The translations under genes were made by a program, and so were the position numbers. Positions 1 through 6,835 of a DNA stretch of 17,851 nucleotides are shown piece after piece. Numbering within the stretch: position 1 is the stretch's first letter; each line of letters begins with the position of its first letter. The DNA is taken from positions 1-17,851 of the forward strand of contig JASLEF010000022.1 in NCBI GenBank assembly GCA_030151245.1, in the 5' to 3' direction. This stretch comes from Ignatzschineria sp. (lineage in GTDB: Bacteria; Pseudomonadota; Gammaproteobacteria; Cardiobacteriales; Wohlfahrtiimonadaceae). A model generated the notes under the pieces. It worked only from the letters and a program-made list of their open reading frames with translations, did not search any database and was not told where the DNA came from.

Positions 1-185
1 AATAGATATTCAATGCCGTAAAATAATCTTCCCGGCACCTATACGCAACAAAGGTTCATTCATCAGCTTTCTATTATAACGATTTTAATAAGATAAAGAG
101 ATGATTCATCTCGATCATTCAGCAGAGAATAGTTCTTTCAACCAATCTCATGACGTTAATTTAAAATTATCTGAGGAGAGGTTAA

Positions 186-298
186 AGCGCTTTTAAAAAA
201 CGAGGTGTGGCAGAAGCAGACGATGCTTACCCTTATCAGTGTCATACTCGCAGTGATCACCTGCACTCCTAAAAAATCACCATACCTCGTAAAGCGCT
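186..298. repeat. Long two-tier inverted repeat enclosing a short ORF
   Basis: The outer arms AGCGCTTT (186-193) and AAAGCGCT (291-298) are complementary. The inner arms CGAGGTGTGG (201-210) and CCATACCTCG (280-289) pair over 10 positions with one G-U. Together they would bring the two ends of a roughly 110-nt RNA together. The left outer arm also lies in a palindrome, AAAGCGCTTT (184-193). Read on the minus strand, the inner stem is followed directly by six T residues (195-200), so it could also act as the 3' end of a small minus-strand RNA. The pairing is seen directly; any RNA product is inference. Confidence 0.45.
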
Positions 299-300
299 AG
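223..300 (+). CDS. Possible 25-residue hydrophobic peptide, toxin-like layout
   Basis: This short ORF starts at ATG 223 and encodes MLTLISVILAVITC, a stretch long enough for a short membrane segment, followed by a Lys/Arg-containing tail ending LVKR. A weak Shine-Dalgarno-like AGAAG lies 6 nt upstream. The ORF fits almost exactly between the arms of the inverted repeat, and its stop codon overlaps the 3' arm. Small hydrophobic peptides in mRNAs whose 5' and 3' ends pair are known from type I toxin families such as Hok and AapA. I recognise no sequence similarity to any of them. It could equally be a chance ORF inside a structured RNA. Confidence 0.22.
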   Translation: MLTLISVILAVITCTPKKSPYLVKR

Positions 301-310
301 AAATGCCCCA

Positions 311-345
311 TAAAAAAGCCTTTAAGAATATCTTCTTAAAGGCTT
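311..345 (-). terminator. Intrinsic terminator of spoT
   Basis: A perfect 12-bp stem (316-327 with 334-345) has a 6-nt loop. On the minus strand it is followed by a run of six T (312-317 as A on the plus strand). It lies about 50 nt past the spoT stop. On the plus strand the T-run is weak, so any effect in that direction would be minor. Confidence 0.85.
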
Positions 346-396
346 TATCAATAACATTTAAGTTTAAAGTATTGACTTACTTCACAACCGTCAGCA

Positions 397-2577
397 TTAA
401 CGTCTTGAAACCCTTTCAACTAGCGGCAACATCCTAATTTCACGCATAATATCCGCTAAATGCTTACGATCTTCAACATCTACCACAAAACGAATTCTCA
501 CTAAATCATCACTCATAGGTTCAGACATAAACTCTCCAAAATCAAGGTTCATCTCCGTCACTTTTGCGCTGACTGAAGCAATTGCCCCGCGGCGATTTTT
601 CGCGATTAATGTCAGTTGTACAGGAAAATCACCCTGGGCTTTCTTACTCCATGCTAGTGGAATCCAACGATCTGCCTGTTTCTTATAATTTTCAACATTC
701 GCACAATCTACCTGATGGATCACCATGCCGTGACGCTGACTGAGATAGCCAATAATCGACTCTCCGGGTAATGGATAACAACATCGACCTAAGGTTGTCT
801 TCATCTTTTCCGCACCGATAATAATATCACTAGAAACCTCTAAGCCATCATCATCCTCTTCCGGCGCTTCATGCATCTCAACCTCAAGCCCTTGCTTTAC
901 TAAGAACCGATTAATGACATAATGCATGGGATACTTTCCACGACCAATCCCAATCAGGAGCTCTTCCCTTGTACCCAGGTCAAGCTCTTCTAACAAGACC
1001 TCATGATCCTTACGGGTATAATCATCGAGCAAAATCCCTTTCTCTTCTAGTGCTTGAGTCAACAACTCTTCACCAATATTTAAAGAGACATCATTAGGCA
1101 GCTTAGAGAGATAGGTCAAAATACTTGTTCTAGCACGAGCACTCACCACATAATCAAGCCATTTAGGCGAGGGTCTTAATCCTTGCTCTGTGATAATTTC
1201 TACCGTTTGCCCGTTATGGAGAGATTGTGAGAAAGGAACTTCTTGTCCATCCACGATAATTGCCTTACAACGATTCCCTACTTCCGTATGGACTGCATAG
1301 GCAAAATCTATTCCCGTCGACCCTTTGGGCAATTCGATAATACGACCTTTTGGCGTAAAGAGATAAATCTCTTTTGGAAAAAGGTTCGCTTTCATCGCTT
1401 CCATAAATTCTTCAGAAGAGATGCCACTATCTTGTAATTCTGTGACCGAATCTAACCATTTATTCGTACGAATTTGGTTATGTCCTTGTCCCTCATAAGC
1501 ATCTTTATAACGCCAGTGAGCTGCCGCACCAGCTTCAGCAATGACGTGCATATCACGAGTGCGGATTTGTACTTCTACTGGCAAACCATTACGACCAAAG
1601 ACGATGGTATGTAAACTTTGATAACCATTCCCTTTAGGGATGGCAATATAATCTTTAAAGCCCCCAATAATCGGTTTATAGAGCTGATGAACCATTCCTA
1701 ATACACGATAACACTCGTCTACCGTCGAAACGATAACGCGAATCGCAAAGATATCATAAACAAGCTCAATTTTACCTTTGATTTTAAGCTTGTTATAAAT
1801 ACTCCAAAGATGTTTTTGACGTGTAGAGATACGCGATAAAATATTACTACGAACAAGACGATCATAAATCGTATCTTTAATACGAGTCAGATTTTCACTC
1901 TCATTTGCATACTTCTCATCAATTGCCTTTGCTAATACCGCATGGCGCATCGGATAGATATTTTCAAAACAAAGATTTTCTAAATAGACTTGTAACACAT
2001 ACATGCCTAATCGTGCTGCAATCGGCGCATAGACCTCTAAAGTTTCATTAGCAATTCGACGCTTTTTATATGCCGGCAATGAACCTAACGTGCGCATATT
2101 ATGCAATCTATCTGCAAGCTTCACCATGATGATTCTGAGATCTTTGGTCATCGCCAAAATCATTTTACGGAAATTTTCTGCTTTTGCTTCTTCTTTCGAT
2201 CTGAACTTTATCTTTGTCAGCTTCGTCACACCATCGACGATTTGTGCAACTTCTTCCCCGAACTCATGCTTTATCTCATCATAACCAATCTCTGTATCTT
2301 CAATAACATCATGGAGAATCGCACCCACCAGTGAAGACTTATCAATCTGAACTTCACTTAAAATCAGCGCTACAGCGATCGGGTGGAAGATGTAAGGTTC
2401 TCCAGACGAGCGAAATTGTTCCTGATGCGCAAAAGCACCATAAATACAGGCACGTTTAACCTCATTAACCTCTTCTTCCGAAAGATAGCGACCCACGATT
2501 CGCAATAAGCGATCGACTTTAATCTCAAACTCTTTACGCCAGGGAAGGAGGTTTGGAGGAAGATGATGACTCTCCAT
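397..2577 (-). CDS. spoT: Bifunctional (p)ppGpp synthetase/hydrolase SpoT
   Basis: This long RelA/SpoT homolog of 726 residues makes and degrades the stringent-response alarmone (p)ppGpp (E. coli SpoT is about 702). The N-terminal HD hydrolase domain is intact: H65, HD 89-90, ED 93-94 and KLADRLHN 153-160. The synthetase domain (about 240-355) has YQSLHT 319-324 and EVQIRT 335-340. It is followed by a TGS domain (about 402-465), a Cys/His motif (CC 599-600, C625) and a C-terminal ACT domain (about 650-726). The intact HD site points to SpoT rather than RelA. At the position of the RXKD motif of bifunctional enzymes it reads GFKD (306-309), so the arginine is a glycine. The start is supported by GGAG about 8 nt upstream. 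It follows gmk and rpoZ, but a terminator sits in the gap after rpoZ, so it probably has its own promoter in the AT-rich 2586-2735 stretch; I found no convincing one. Confidence 0.95.
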   Translation of the reverse strand: MESHHLPPNLLPWRKEFEIKVDRLLRIVGRYLSEEEVNEVKRACIYGAFAHQEQFRSSGEPYIFHPIAVALILSEVQIDKSSLVGAILHDVIEDTEIGYDEIKHEFGEEVAQIVDGVTKLTKIKFRSKEEAKAENFRKMILAMTKDLRIIMVKLADRLHNMRTLGSLPAYKKRRIANETLEVYAPIAARLGMYVLQVYLENLCFENIYPMRHAVLAKAIDEKYANESENLTRIKDTIYDRLVRSNILSRISTRQKHLWSIYNKLKIKGKIELVYDIFAIRVIVSTVDECYRVLGMVHQLYKPIIGGFKDYIAIPKGNGYQSLHTIVFGRNGLPVEVQIRTRDMHVIAEAGAAAHWRYKDAYEGQGHNQIRTNKWLDSVTELQDSGISSEEFMEAMKANLFPKEIYLFTPKGRIIELPKGSTGIDFAYAVHTEVGNRCKAIIVDGQEVPFSQSLHNGQTVEIITEQGLRPSPKWLDYVVSARARTSILTYLSKLPNDVSLNIGEELLTQALEEKGILLDDYTRKDHEVLLEELDLGTREELLIGIGRGKYPMHYVINRFLVKQGLEVEMHEAPEEDDDGLEVSSDIIIGAEKMKTTLGRCCYPLPGESIIGYLSQRHGMVIHQVDCANVENYKKQADRWIPLAWSKKAQGDFPVQLTLIAKNRRGAIASVSAKVTEMNLDFGEFMSEPMSDDLVRIRFVVDVEDRKHLADIMREIRMLPLVERVSRR

Positions 2578-2737
2578 CAGGACTCCTTTTGAACCGATTT
2601 TTTCGATCCTTTGATCAATCTATAAATTCTCTATACTCAGAGATAACATAAATTATCATTTAATTAAATCAATAATAATTGCTGTTTTGTCATTTTTATT
2701 TTTGTATGAAGTTTCTATTAAAAATCTTACAAGCAAC

Positions 2738-2769
2738 AAAAATAGCCAGCCAAATATGCTTTGCTGGCT
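2738..2769 (-). terminator. Intrinsic terminator of rpoZ
   Basis: On the minus strand AGCCAGC pairs with GCTGGCT (2744-2750 with 2763-2769). Three further A-T pairs inside, across a one-base bulge, extend the stem, and ATTTTTG follows. It lies 28 nt beyond the rpoZ stop and separates rpoZ from spoT. Confidence 0.75.
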
Positions 2770-2797
2770 CTATATTACATAGCTTAATGGCGAACGC

Positions 2798-3028
2798 TTA
2801 GAACTCTGCGTTATACTCTAACTCTTTTGCTTTGATCTCATCAGGAGTAATATCTCCCTTCGCAATCTCACGAAGTGCAATCACCGTTGGTTTTGATGCA
2901 CGACTTGTACGTACTACTGTTGGTTCTGCACCACGCTCGAGCTGTCTAGCTCTCTTCGCCGCAACTGCTACTAATTGAAAACGATTATCTACTTTTTCTA
3001 AACAATCTTGAACCGTTACACGAGCCAT
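2798..3028 (-). CDS. rpoZ: RNA polymerase omega subunit
   Basis: Omega helps assemble and stabilise RNA polymerase by clamping beta-prime, and in E. coli it forms part of a ppGpp binding site. The 76-residue product begins MARVTVQDCLEKVDNRFQLV and contains ARQLERG and VIALREIAKG, the conserved core of the family. It is shorter than E. coli omega (91) because the variable acidic tail is reduced. A GGAG lies about 11 nt before the ATG. It is placed between gmk and spoT, as in most gammaproteobacteria. The gap to gmk is 308 bp and contains a likely promoter for rpoZ, and a terminator follows the gene, so it may be transcribed largely on its own. Confidence 0.95.
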   Translation of the reverse strand: MARVTVQDCLEKVDNRFQLVAVAAKRARQLERGAEPTVVRTSRASKPTVIALREIAKGDITPDEIKAKELEYNAEF

Positions 3029-3069
3029 AAATTTTTACTCCTAAAACTTAATCTTTTATTAATTCTAAC

Positions 3070-3094
3070 TCTGACGAACATTGATACCGTCAGA
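3070..3094 (-). other. Hairpin in the rpoZ leader
   Basis: TCTGACG (3070-3076) and CGTCAGA (3088-3094) form a perfect 7-bp stem with an 11-nt loop, inside the predicted rpoZ 5' untranslated region. It has no T-run, so it is not a terminator. A role in mRNA stability or translation is possible but not shown. Confidence 0.35.
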
Positions 3095-3108
3095 ATCTAA
3101 AAACACAC

Positions 3109-3137
3109 ATAATCCTAATATAACGCATAATTCTCAA
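3109..3137 (-). promoter_or_regulatory. Probable sigma-70 promoter of rpoZ
   Basis: On the minus strand TTGAGA (3132-3137, 5 of 6 to the -35 consensus) is separated by 17 bp from GATTAT (3109-3114, 4 of 6 to the -10 consensus). Transcription would begin near 3102 and give a leader of about 75 nt. The -35 element lies in a palindrome, ATTCTCA...TGAGAAT (3130-3148), which could bind a regulator. Confidence 0.4.
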
Positions 3138-3161
3138 TTAATGAGAATATTAAAGCTCTAC

Positions 3162-3244
3162 TCAGAGATTTAAGGTGATACAAAGAAGATATCGAACGCC
3201 TACTTTGTACGCCAAAAACACCGAAAGATTTCTTAAATCGCTGA
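3162..3244. repeat. Nested inverted repeat between gmk and rpoZ
   Basis: The outer arms TCAGAGATTTAAG (3162-3174) and CTTAAATCGCTGA (3232-3244) match at 12 of 13 paired positions. Inside, GTG (3175-3177) can pair with CAC (3219-3221), and TACAAAG (3179-3185) pairs perfectly with CTTTGTA (3203-3209). The whole folds into one long stem on either strand. No T-run follows on either side, so it is not a standard terminator. It may be a small structured RNA, an mRNA-processing site between gmk and rpoZ, or a remnant of a short repeat element. Confidence 0.45.
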
Positions 3245-3336
3245 TAATGAGCCATCCTCTACTGCATAGCAGTCATCTATAACTCACTAAAAAAGTGGGT
3301 TAGTATACCGCTAAACTCATTAAAAATTTAGATTTT

Positions 3337-3975
3337 TTAACCTAACAAGCTCTCTAATAAAGATTGATTGTTAGCTTTTTGATAGACCGTACGCAAACGA
3401 TTTACACGAAATATCTCTTTCAAATCTTGTAGTGCTGTCTCAAAATCATCATTGACCACAACATAATCAAAACTTTCATAATGACGAATTTGATTGACCG
3501 CATCCGCCATCCGTTTTTTAACTACGGCAGGATCATCTTGTTGACGGGCAGATAACCGCTCTTCTAAAGAGGCAATGGAAGGAGGAATAATAAAAATCAA
3601 CTCCGCATCTGGCATAATCGCTTTAACAGAATTAGCCCCTTGCCAATCGATCACTAGTACGACATCTTTTCCTGTCTCTGTATGCTTTCTTACTTCTGCA
3701 AGAGAAGTTCCATAAAGATTATCGAAAACTTCCGCATGCTCAAGAAACGCTTGATTTTGAATCATCTCTCTAAATTGATCTTTTGTCACAAAATGATAAT
3801 CCACACCATTCTCTTCCCCTTCACGGGCGCCACGTGTGGTATGAGTGACCGCTCTTGTAACATTAACATCTTGCGCCATAAGCGCCTCAACCAATGTTGT
3901 TTTCCCTGCCCCTGATGGCGCAGAAATAACATAAACTCGCCCATTTACTTGCGATTTCGCATTTGATAACTGCAT
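3337..3975 (-). CDS. gmk: Guanylate kinase
   Basis: It phosphorylates GMP to GDP with ATP in the cytoplasm, an essential step in GTP and hence ppGpp precursor supply. The 212-residue product is near the usual length (E. coli 207). The P-loop APSGAGKT is at residues 19-26. The GMP-binding region reads VTHTTRGAREGEENGVDYHF, with the conserved arginines and the DYHF motif. A VLVIDWQGA segment follows, close to the family's DIDWQGA. The start has GGAAAGAGA upstream. A likely promoter at 4041-4069 overlaps that of the divergent IalB-family gene. No convincing terminator follows, so some transcripts may continue into rpoZ. Confidence 0.96.
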   Translation of the reverse strand: MQLSNAKSQVNGRVYVISAPSGAGKTTLVEALMAQDVNVTRAVTHTTRGAREGEENGVDYHFVTKDQFREMIQNQAFLEHAEVFDNLYGTSLAEVRKHTETGKDVVLVIDWQGANSVKAIMPDAELIFIIPPSIASLEERLSARQQDDPAVVKKRMADAVNQIRHYESFDYVVVNDDFETALQDLKEIFRVNRLRTVYQKANNQSLLESLLG

Positions 3976-4022
3976 CTTTTTTAATTCTCTTTCCTATCGA
4001 TTCTATTCAAATCGACCTTTTC

Positions 4023-4050
4023 TTGAACGATTATTGAACTAGTATATAAT
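4023..4050 (+). promoter_or_regulatory. Probable promoter of the IalB-family gene
   Basis: TTGAAC (4023-4028) lies 16 bp before a perfect TATAAT (4045-4050). The predicted leader is about 85 nt and includes the tandem repeat at 4093-4116. The -10 overlaps the -10 of the divergent gmk promoter, so the two may compete for polymerase. Confidence 0.45.
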
Positions 4051-4069
4051 AAACCACTTGTAATGTTAT
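4041..4069 (-). promoter_or_regulatory. Probable promoter of gmk
   Basis: On the minus strand ATAACA (4064-4069) lies 17 bp before TATACT (4041-4046, 5 of 6 to consensus). It overlaps the plus-strand -10 TATAAT at 4045-4050. Confidence 0.4.
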
Positions 4070-4092
4070 TCTATTTAATAGAAAACATTGAA

Positions 4093-4116
4093 ATACTAAG
4101 CGTTATACTAAGCGTT
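4093..4116 (+). repeat. Perfect 12-bp tandem repeat in leader
   Basis: ATACTAAGCGTT occurs twice with no spacer, 28 bp before the IalB-family start codon. The centre contains TATACT, which could be a secondary -10. Side-by-side direct repeats of about one helical turn suit a regulator that binds in the same orientation twice, but slippage duplication is an equally simple origin. Confidence 0.6.
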
Positions 4117-4143
4117 CCTAATTATATGGAGTAAAACCCTATT

Positions 4144-4731
4144 ATGTTAAAAAAGTTACTATTAAGCACAAGTGTTGCACTTCTTTTAGGAAGCGTTGCA
4201 GCAGCCCAACAAAGCCAAACAGAAGTTATTTACCTCAAACAACATGGCGACTGGAAAGTTGAATGTTTACAAGATGAGTCTCCTGAAGGAACTTTCGAAA
4301 ACTGCTTAATGTCAACAACTGGTGATATTGAACTGACAAACCCTAATGATGAGAAGCAAAAGCAAAAAATTAAAGCACTCAGAGCTTCAGTCGTTTATAT
4401 CGATGGCAACCCAACGCTTATTTTCAGCGCCCTTCCTGGGGCACTTTTAATTCCAGGTCTTGAACTTAAGATTGATGGAAAGCAACTCGAAATTGAAGGT
4501 TCTAAAGTGACTGGTTTAAGCTTTGAACGCTGCTTACCAGATGGTTGTATCACAGGCCTTCCAATTAATGATCCTAAAGTTCTCAGTACCTTAAAAAGTT
4601 CAGGAAAACTCAATGTAAGCTATACACATGACTTCTTAGGTCCAGATGCTAATAACGTTAAAGTTGATATTTCAATGAAAGGCTTTACGACATCACTAGA
4701 TGATTTAGCAAAACAATCGGAAGCAAAATAA
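4144..4731 (+). CDS. Secreted IalB-family (invasion-associated locus B) protein
   Basis: This 195-residue product has an N-terminal signal peptide: MLKK, then a hydrophobic stretch ending near SVAAA-QQ at residues 18-22, so it is probably periplasmic. The mature part opens with GDWKVEC, the GDW-x-V-x-C pattern typical of the IalB family. It carries further cysteines in ENC and RCLPDGC that are likely to form disulfides. The family is named for a Bartonella protein linked to erythrocyte invasion, but most members have no known role and the name should not be taken as evidence of virulence. GGAG lies about 12 nt before the start. It has its own promoter and terminator, so it seems to be a single-gene unit. 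Family assignment is fairly secure; function is unknown. Confidence 0.75.
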   Translation: MLKKLLLSTSVALLLGSVAAAQQSQTEVIYLKQHGDWKVECLQDESPEGTFENCLMSTTGDIELTNPNDEKQKQKIKALRASVVYIDGNPTLIFSALPGALLIPGLELKIDGKQLEIEGSKVTGLSFERCLPDGCITGLPINDPKVLSTLKSSGKLNVSYTHDFLGPDANNVKVDISMKGFTTSLDDLAKQSEAK

Positions 4732-4760
4732 GTTTTCTTGATAAAAAGAGACAGACTTTC

Positions 4761-4792
4761 AAAGGGATCTTCATTGGTTAGATCCCTTTTTT
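4761..4792 (+). terminator. Intrinsic terminator of the IalB-family gene
   Basis: AAAGGGATCT (4761-4770) and AGATCCCTTT (4780-4789) form a perfect 10-bp stem with a 9-nt loop, followed by T to 4792. It lies 30 nt after the stop codon. Confidence 0.9.
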
Positions 4793-4802
4793 AGTTTATA
4801 AT
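4774..4802 (+). promoter_or_regulatory. Possible promoter of mnmG
   Basis: A perfect TATAAT (4797-4802) lies 17 bp after TTGGTT (4774-4779, 3 of 6 to consensus). The -35 would fall in the loop of the preceding terminator. The leader to mnmG would be about 105 nt. The -35 is weak, so this is tentative. Confidence 0.25.
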
Positions 4803-4859
4803 CGTCAGATTATCTTCGTTAAAGAGAGACTCTTTATAACGAATAAACCCGATATTAAA

Positions 4860-4877
4860 AGCGCTCAGTAGAGTGCT
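4860..4877 (+). other. Attenuator-like hairpin in the mnmG leader
   Basis: AGCGCTC (4860-4866) pairs with GAGTGCT (4871-4877) around a 4-nt loop, with one G-U pair, and ATTTTCCTTT follows. This is the shape of a weak intrinsic terminator 38 nt before mnmG. The broken T-run suggests partial termination at most. Confidence 0.28.
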
Positions 4878-4915
4878 ATTTTCCTTTAAATTATTAATTA
4901 AGTAGCTTTACTTCT

Positions 4916-6829
4916 ATGGATTATCCTCAACATTTTGGCGTTATTGTTATTGGTGGCGGACACGCTGGCACCGAAGCTGCACTTGCATCTGCTCGTCTAG
5001 GCGTTCCGACACTCCTTTTAACACACAATATCGAAACACTCGGTCAGCTTAGCTGTAACCCTGCAATTGGTGGAATCGGTAAAGGTCAAATCGTCAAAGA
5101 AATTGATGCGATGGGCGGTGCAATGGCACACGTCACTGACCTTTCTGGCATTCAATTTAGAACTTTAAATGCGTCTAAAGGTCCGGCAGTACGATCAACA
5201 AGAGCCCAGGCCGATAGAACACTTTATAAGACTGCCATGCGCAAGATCTTAGAGAATCAACCGAATCTCTACCTCTTTCAACAAGCCGCTGATGACTTAA
5301 TTCTCAATGGCGATAAAGTCTCCGGTGTCATTACACAAACAGGAATTCGTTTTCATGGAGAAACTGTCATTTTAACAGCTGGCACATTCTTATCTGGATT
5401 AATCCATATTGGAATGCAAAATTATAGTGGCGGCAGAATGGGCGATACAGCTTCCATCCCACTGTCTCATAAACTTGCAGAGCTCAACCTTGGAAAAGGT
5501 CGGTTAAAAACAGGAACTCCTCCACGAATTGATGGAAAAAGTATTGATTTCAGCAATATGTCGGAGCAGCCTGGCGATACTCCCACACCGGTATTTTCAT
5601 ACCTTGGAAATCGCGAAGAACATCCTCGTCAAGTCTCTTGCTGGACAACTTATACAAATGAAGAGACCCATGACATCATTCGTAGCGGTTTAGATCGTTC
5701 ACCAATGTATGCTGATAATAAAACTATTGAGGGGTTAGGTCCGAGATACTGCCCTTCGGTCGAAGATAAGATCATGAAATTTGCTGACAAAGATCAGCAC
5801 CATGTCTTCTTAGAACCAGAAGGATTAGATACTCATGAATACTATCCGAATGGAATCTCCACAAGCTTGCCGTTTGATGTACAAATCCGATTAGTTCGCA
5901 GCATCCCGGGAATGAAAAACGCCCATATCACCCGTCCTGGTTACGCCATCGAATATGATTTCTTTGATCCTAGAAACCTCAAGTTTACCTTAGAGACCAA
6001 AGCCATTGAGAACCTCTATTTTGCTGGACAAATTAATGGTACTACAGGCTATGAAGAAGCAGCAGCACAAGGTCTTCTTGCTGGCTTAAATGCCGCACGC
6101 CGTTATCTTGAAAAAGATGCGTGGTATCCAAAACGTCATGAGGCTTATACAGGCGTAATGATTGATGATTTGATTAATCTCGGCGTTCGTGAACCCTACC
6201 GTATGTTCACTTCTCGCGCTGAGCATCGTCTTATTCTCCGTGAAGATAATGCTGACGAAAGATTGACACCGATTGGACGAGAATTAGGTCTTGTAGATGA
6301 TTATCGCTGGGAGAAGTTCCTTGAGAAACAGGAAGCCATTGTTCAAGCAGAGCAAAAATTCAAAGATTGGATGATTCGTATTGATTCACCGGCAGGCCAA
6401 AAAGTTCAAGCAGAGCATCGCGTTGAGCTTAAACAGAATATTCGAGCATTGGCACTCTTAAAACGTCCTGAAATTACCCTAGAAAAACTTCTAGAACTTC
6501 ACGATGTTGATGGTCCTGAATTAAGTGAATTTTCTCCCGAAGTACTCCAAAAAATTGAAATTCACACCAAATATGAAGGCTATATCAATCGCAGTATCGA
6601 AGATATTAAGCGTAATCAAAAATTTGAAAATGCAGCTCTTCCCGCTAATATCGATTATAGCTTAGTCGAAGGTCTATCAATCGAAATTCAAGAACGCTTG
6701 AATCAGGCCCAACCTGAAACTCTAGGTCAAGCATCTAGAATTCAAGGAGTGACACCTGCGGCAACATCCCTCATCTTAGTACATTTAAGAAAAGGTAAAT
6801 TACCGGTTAAAAATAGCCAGAAGGATTAA
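4916..6829 (+). CDS. mnmG: tRNA uridine 5-carboxymethylaminomethyl modification enzyme MnmG
   Basis: MnmG (GidA) works with the GTPase MnmE to place the carboxymethylaminomethyl group on U34 of certain tRNAs, using FAD and methylene-tetrahydrofolate. The 637 residues compare with 629 in E. coli. The FAD-binding motif GGGHAGTEAA starts at residue 13. LGQLSCNPAIGGIGKG (42-57) holds C47, and GPRYCP holds C279, the two cysteines with functional counterparts in E. coli (C47, C277). GTPPRIDG and the helical C-terminal region that contacts MnmE are also present. The sequence just before ATG has no strong Shine-Dalgarno site. No rsmG or parAB follows, unlike many genomes; instead the next gene begins 6 bp downstream. 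Confidence 0.97.
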   Translation: MDYPQHFGVIVIGGGHAGTEAALASARLGVPTLLLTHNIETLGQLSCNPAIGGIGKGQIVKEIDAMGGAMAHVTDLSGIQFRTLNASKGPAVRSTRAQADRTLYKTAMRKILENQPNLYLFQQAADDLILNGDKVSGVITQTGIRFHGETVILTAGTFLSGLIHIGMQNYSGGRMGDTASIPLSHKLAELNLGKGRLKTGTPPRIDGKSIDFSNMSEQPGDTPTPVFSYLGNREEHPRQVSCWTTYTNEETHDIIRSGLDRSPMYADNKTIEGLGPRYCPSVEDKIMKFADKDQHHVFLEPEGLDTHEYYPNGISTSLPFDVQIRLVRSIPGMKNAHITRPGYAIEYDFFDPRNLKFTLETKAIENLYFAGQINGTTGYEEAAAQGLLAGLNAARRYLEKDAWYPKRHEAYTGVMIDDLINLGVREPYRMFTSRAEHRLILREDNADERLTPIGRELGLVDDYRWEKFLEKQEAIVQAEQKFKDWMIRIDSPAGQKVQAEHRVELKQNIRALALLKRPEITLEKLLELHDVDGPELSEFSPEVLQKIEIHTKYEGYINRSIEDIKRNQKFENAALPANIDYSLVEGLSIEIQERLNQAQPETLGQASRIQGVTPAATSLILVHLRKGKLPVKNSQKD

Positions 6830-6835
6830 ATCATC

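Noticed and set aside
13..35. Imperfect TGCCG...CGGCA inverted repeat near the left edge.
   Set aside because: Only 5 bp with a long loop and no T-run; too weak to call.
73..78. Perfect TATAAT on the minus strand, possibly serving a gene to the left of the window.
   Set aside because: No acceptable -35 at 16-18 bp, and only a 17-residue frame follows within the window.
2101..2334. Open frame antisense to spoT, considered as a gene.
   Set aside because: It lies wholly inside a well-supported coding region and shows no family features; typical shadow frame.
3130..3148. Palindrome ATTCTCA...TGAGAAT considered as a Fur site.
   Set aside because: The half-sites are in the opposite order to a Fur box; it only shares hexamers with it.
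3281..3301. Hairpin AACTCACT...AGTGGGTT considered as the gmk terminator.
   Set aside because: On the minus strand it has a mismatch in the stem and no T-run after it.
4821..4835. AAAGAG...CTCTTT inverted repeat in the mnmG leader.
   Set aside because: A 6-bp AT-rich stem with a 3-nt loop is common by chance.
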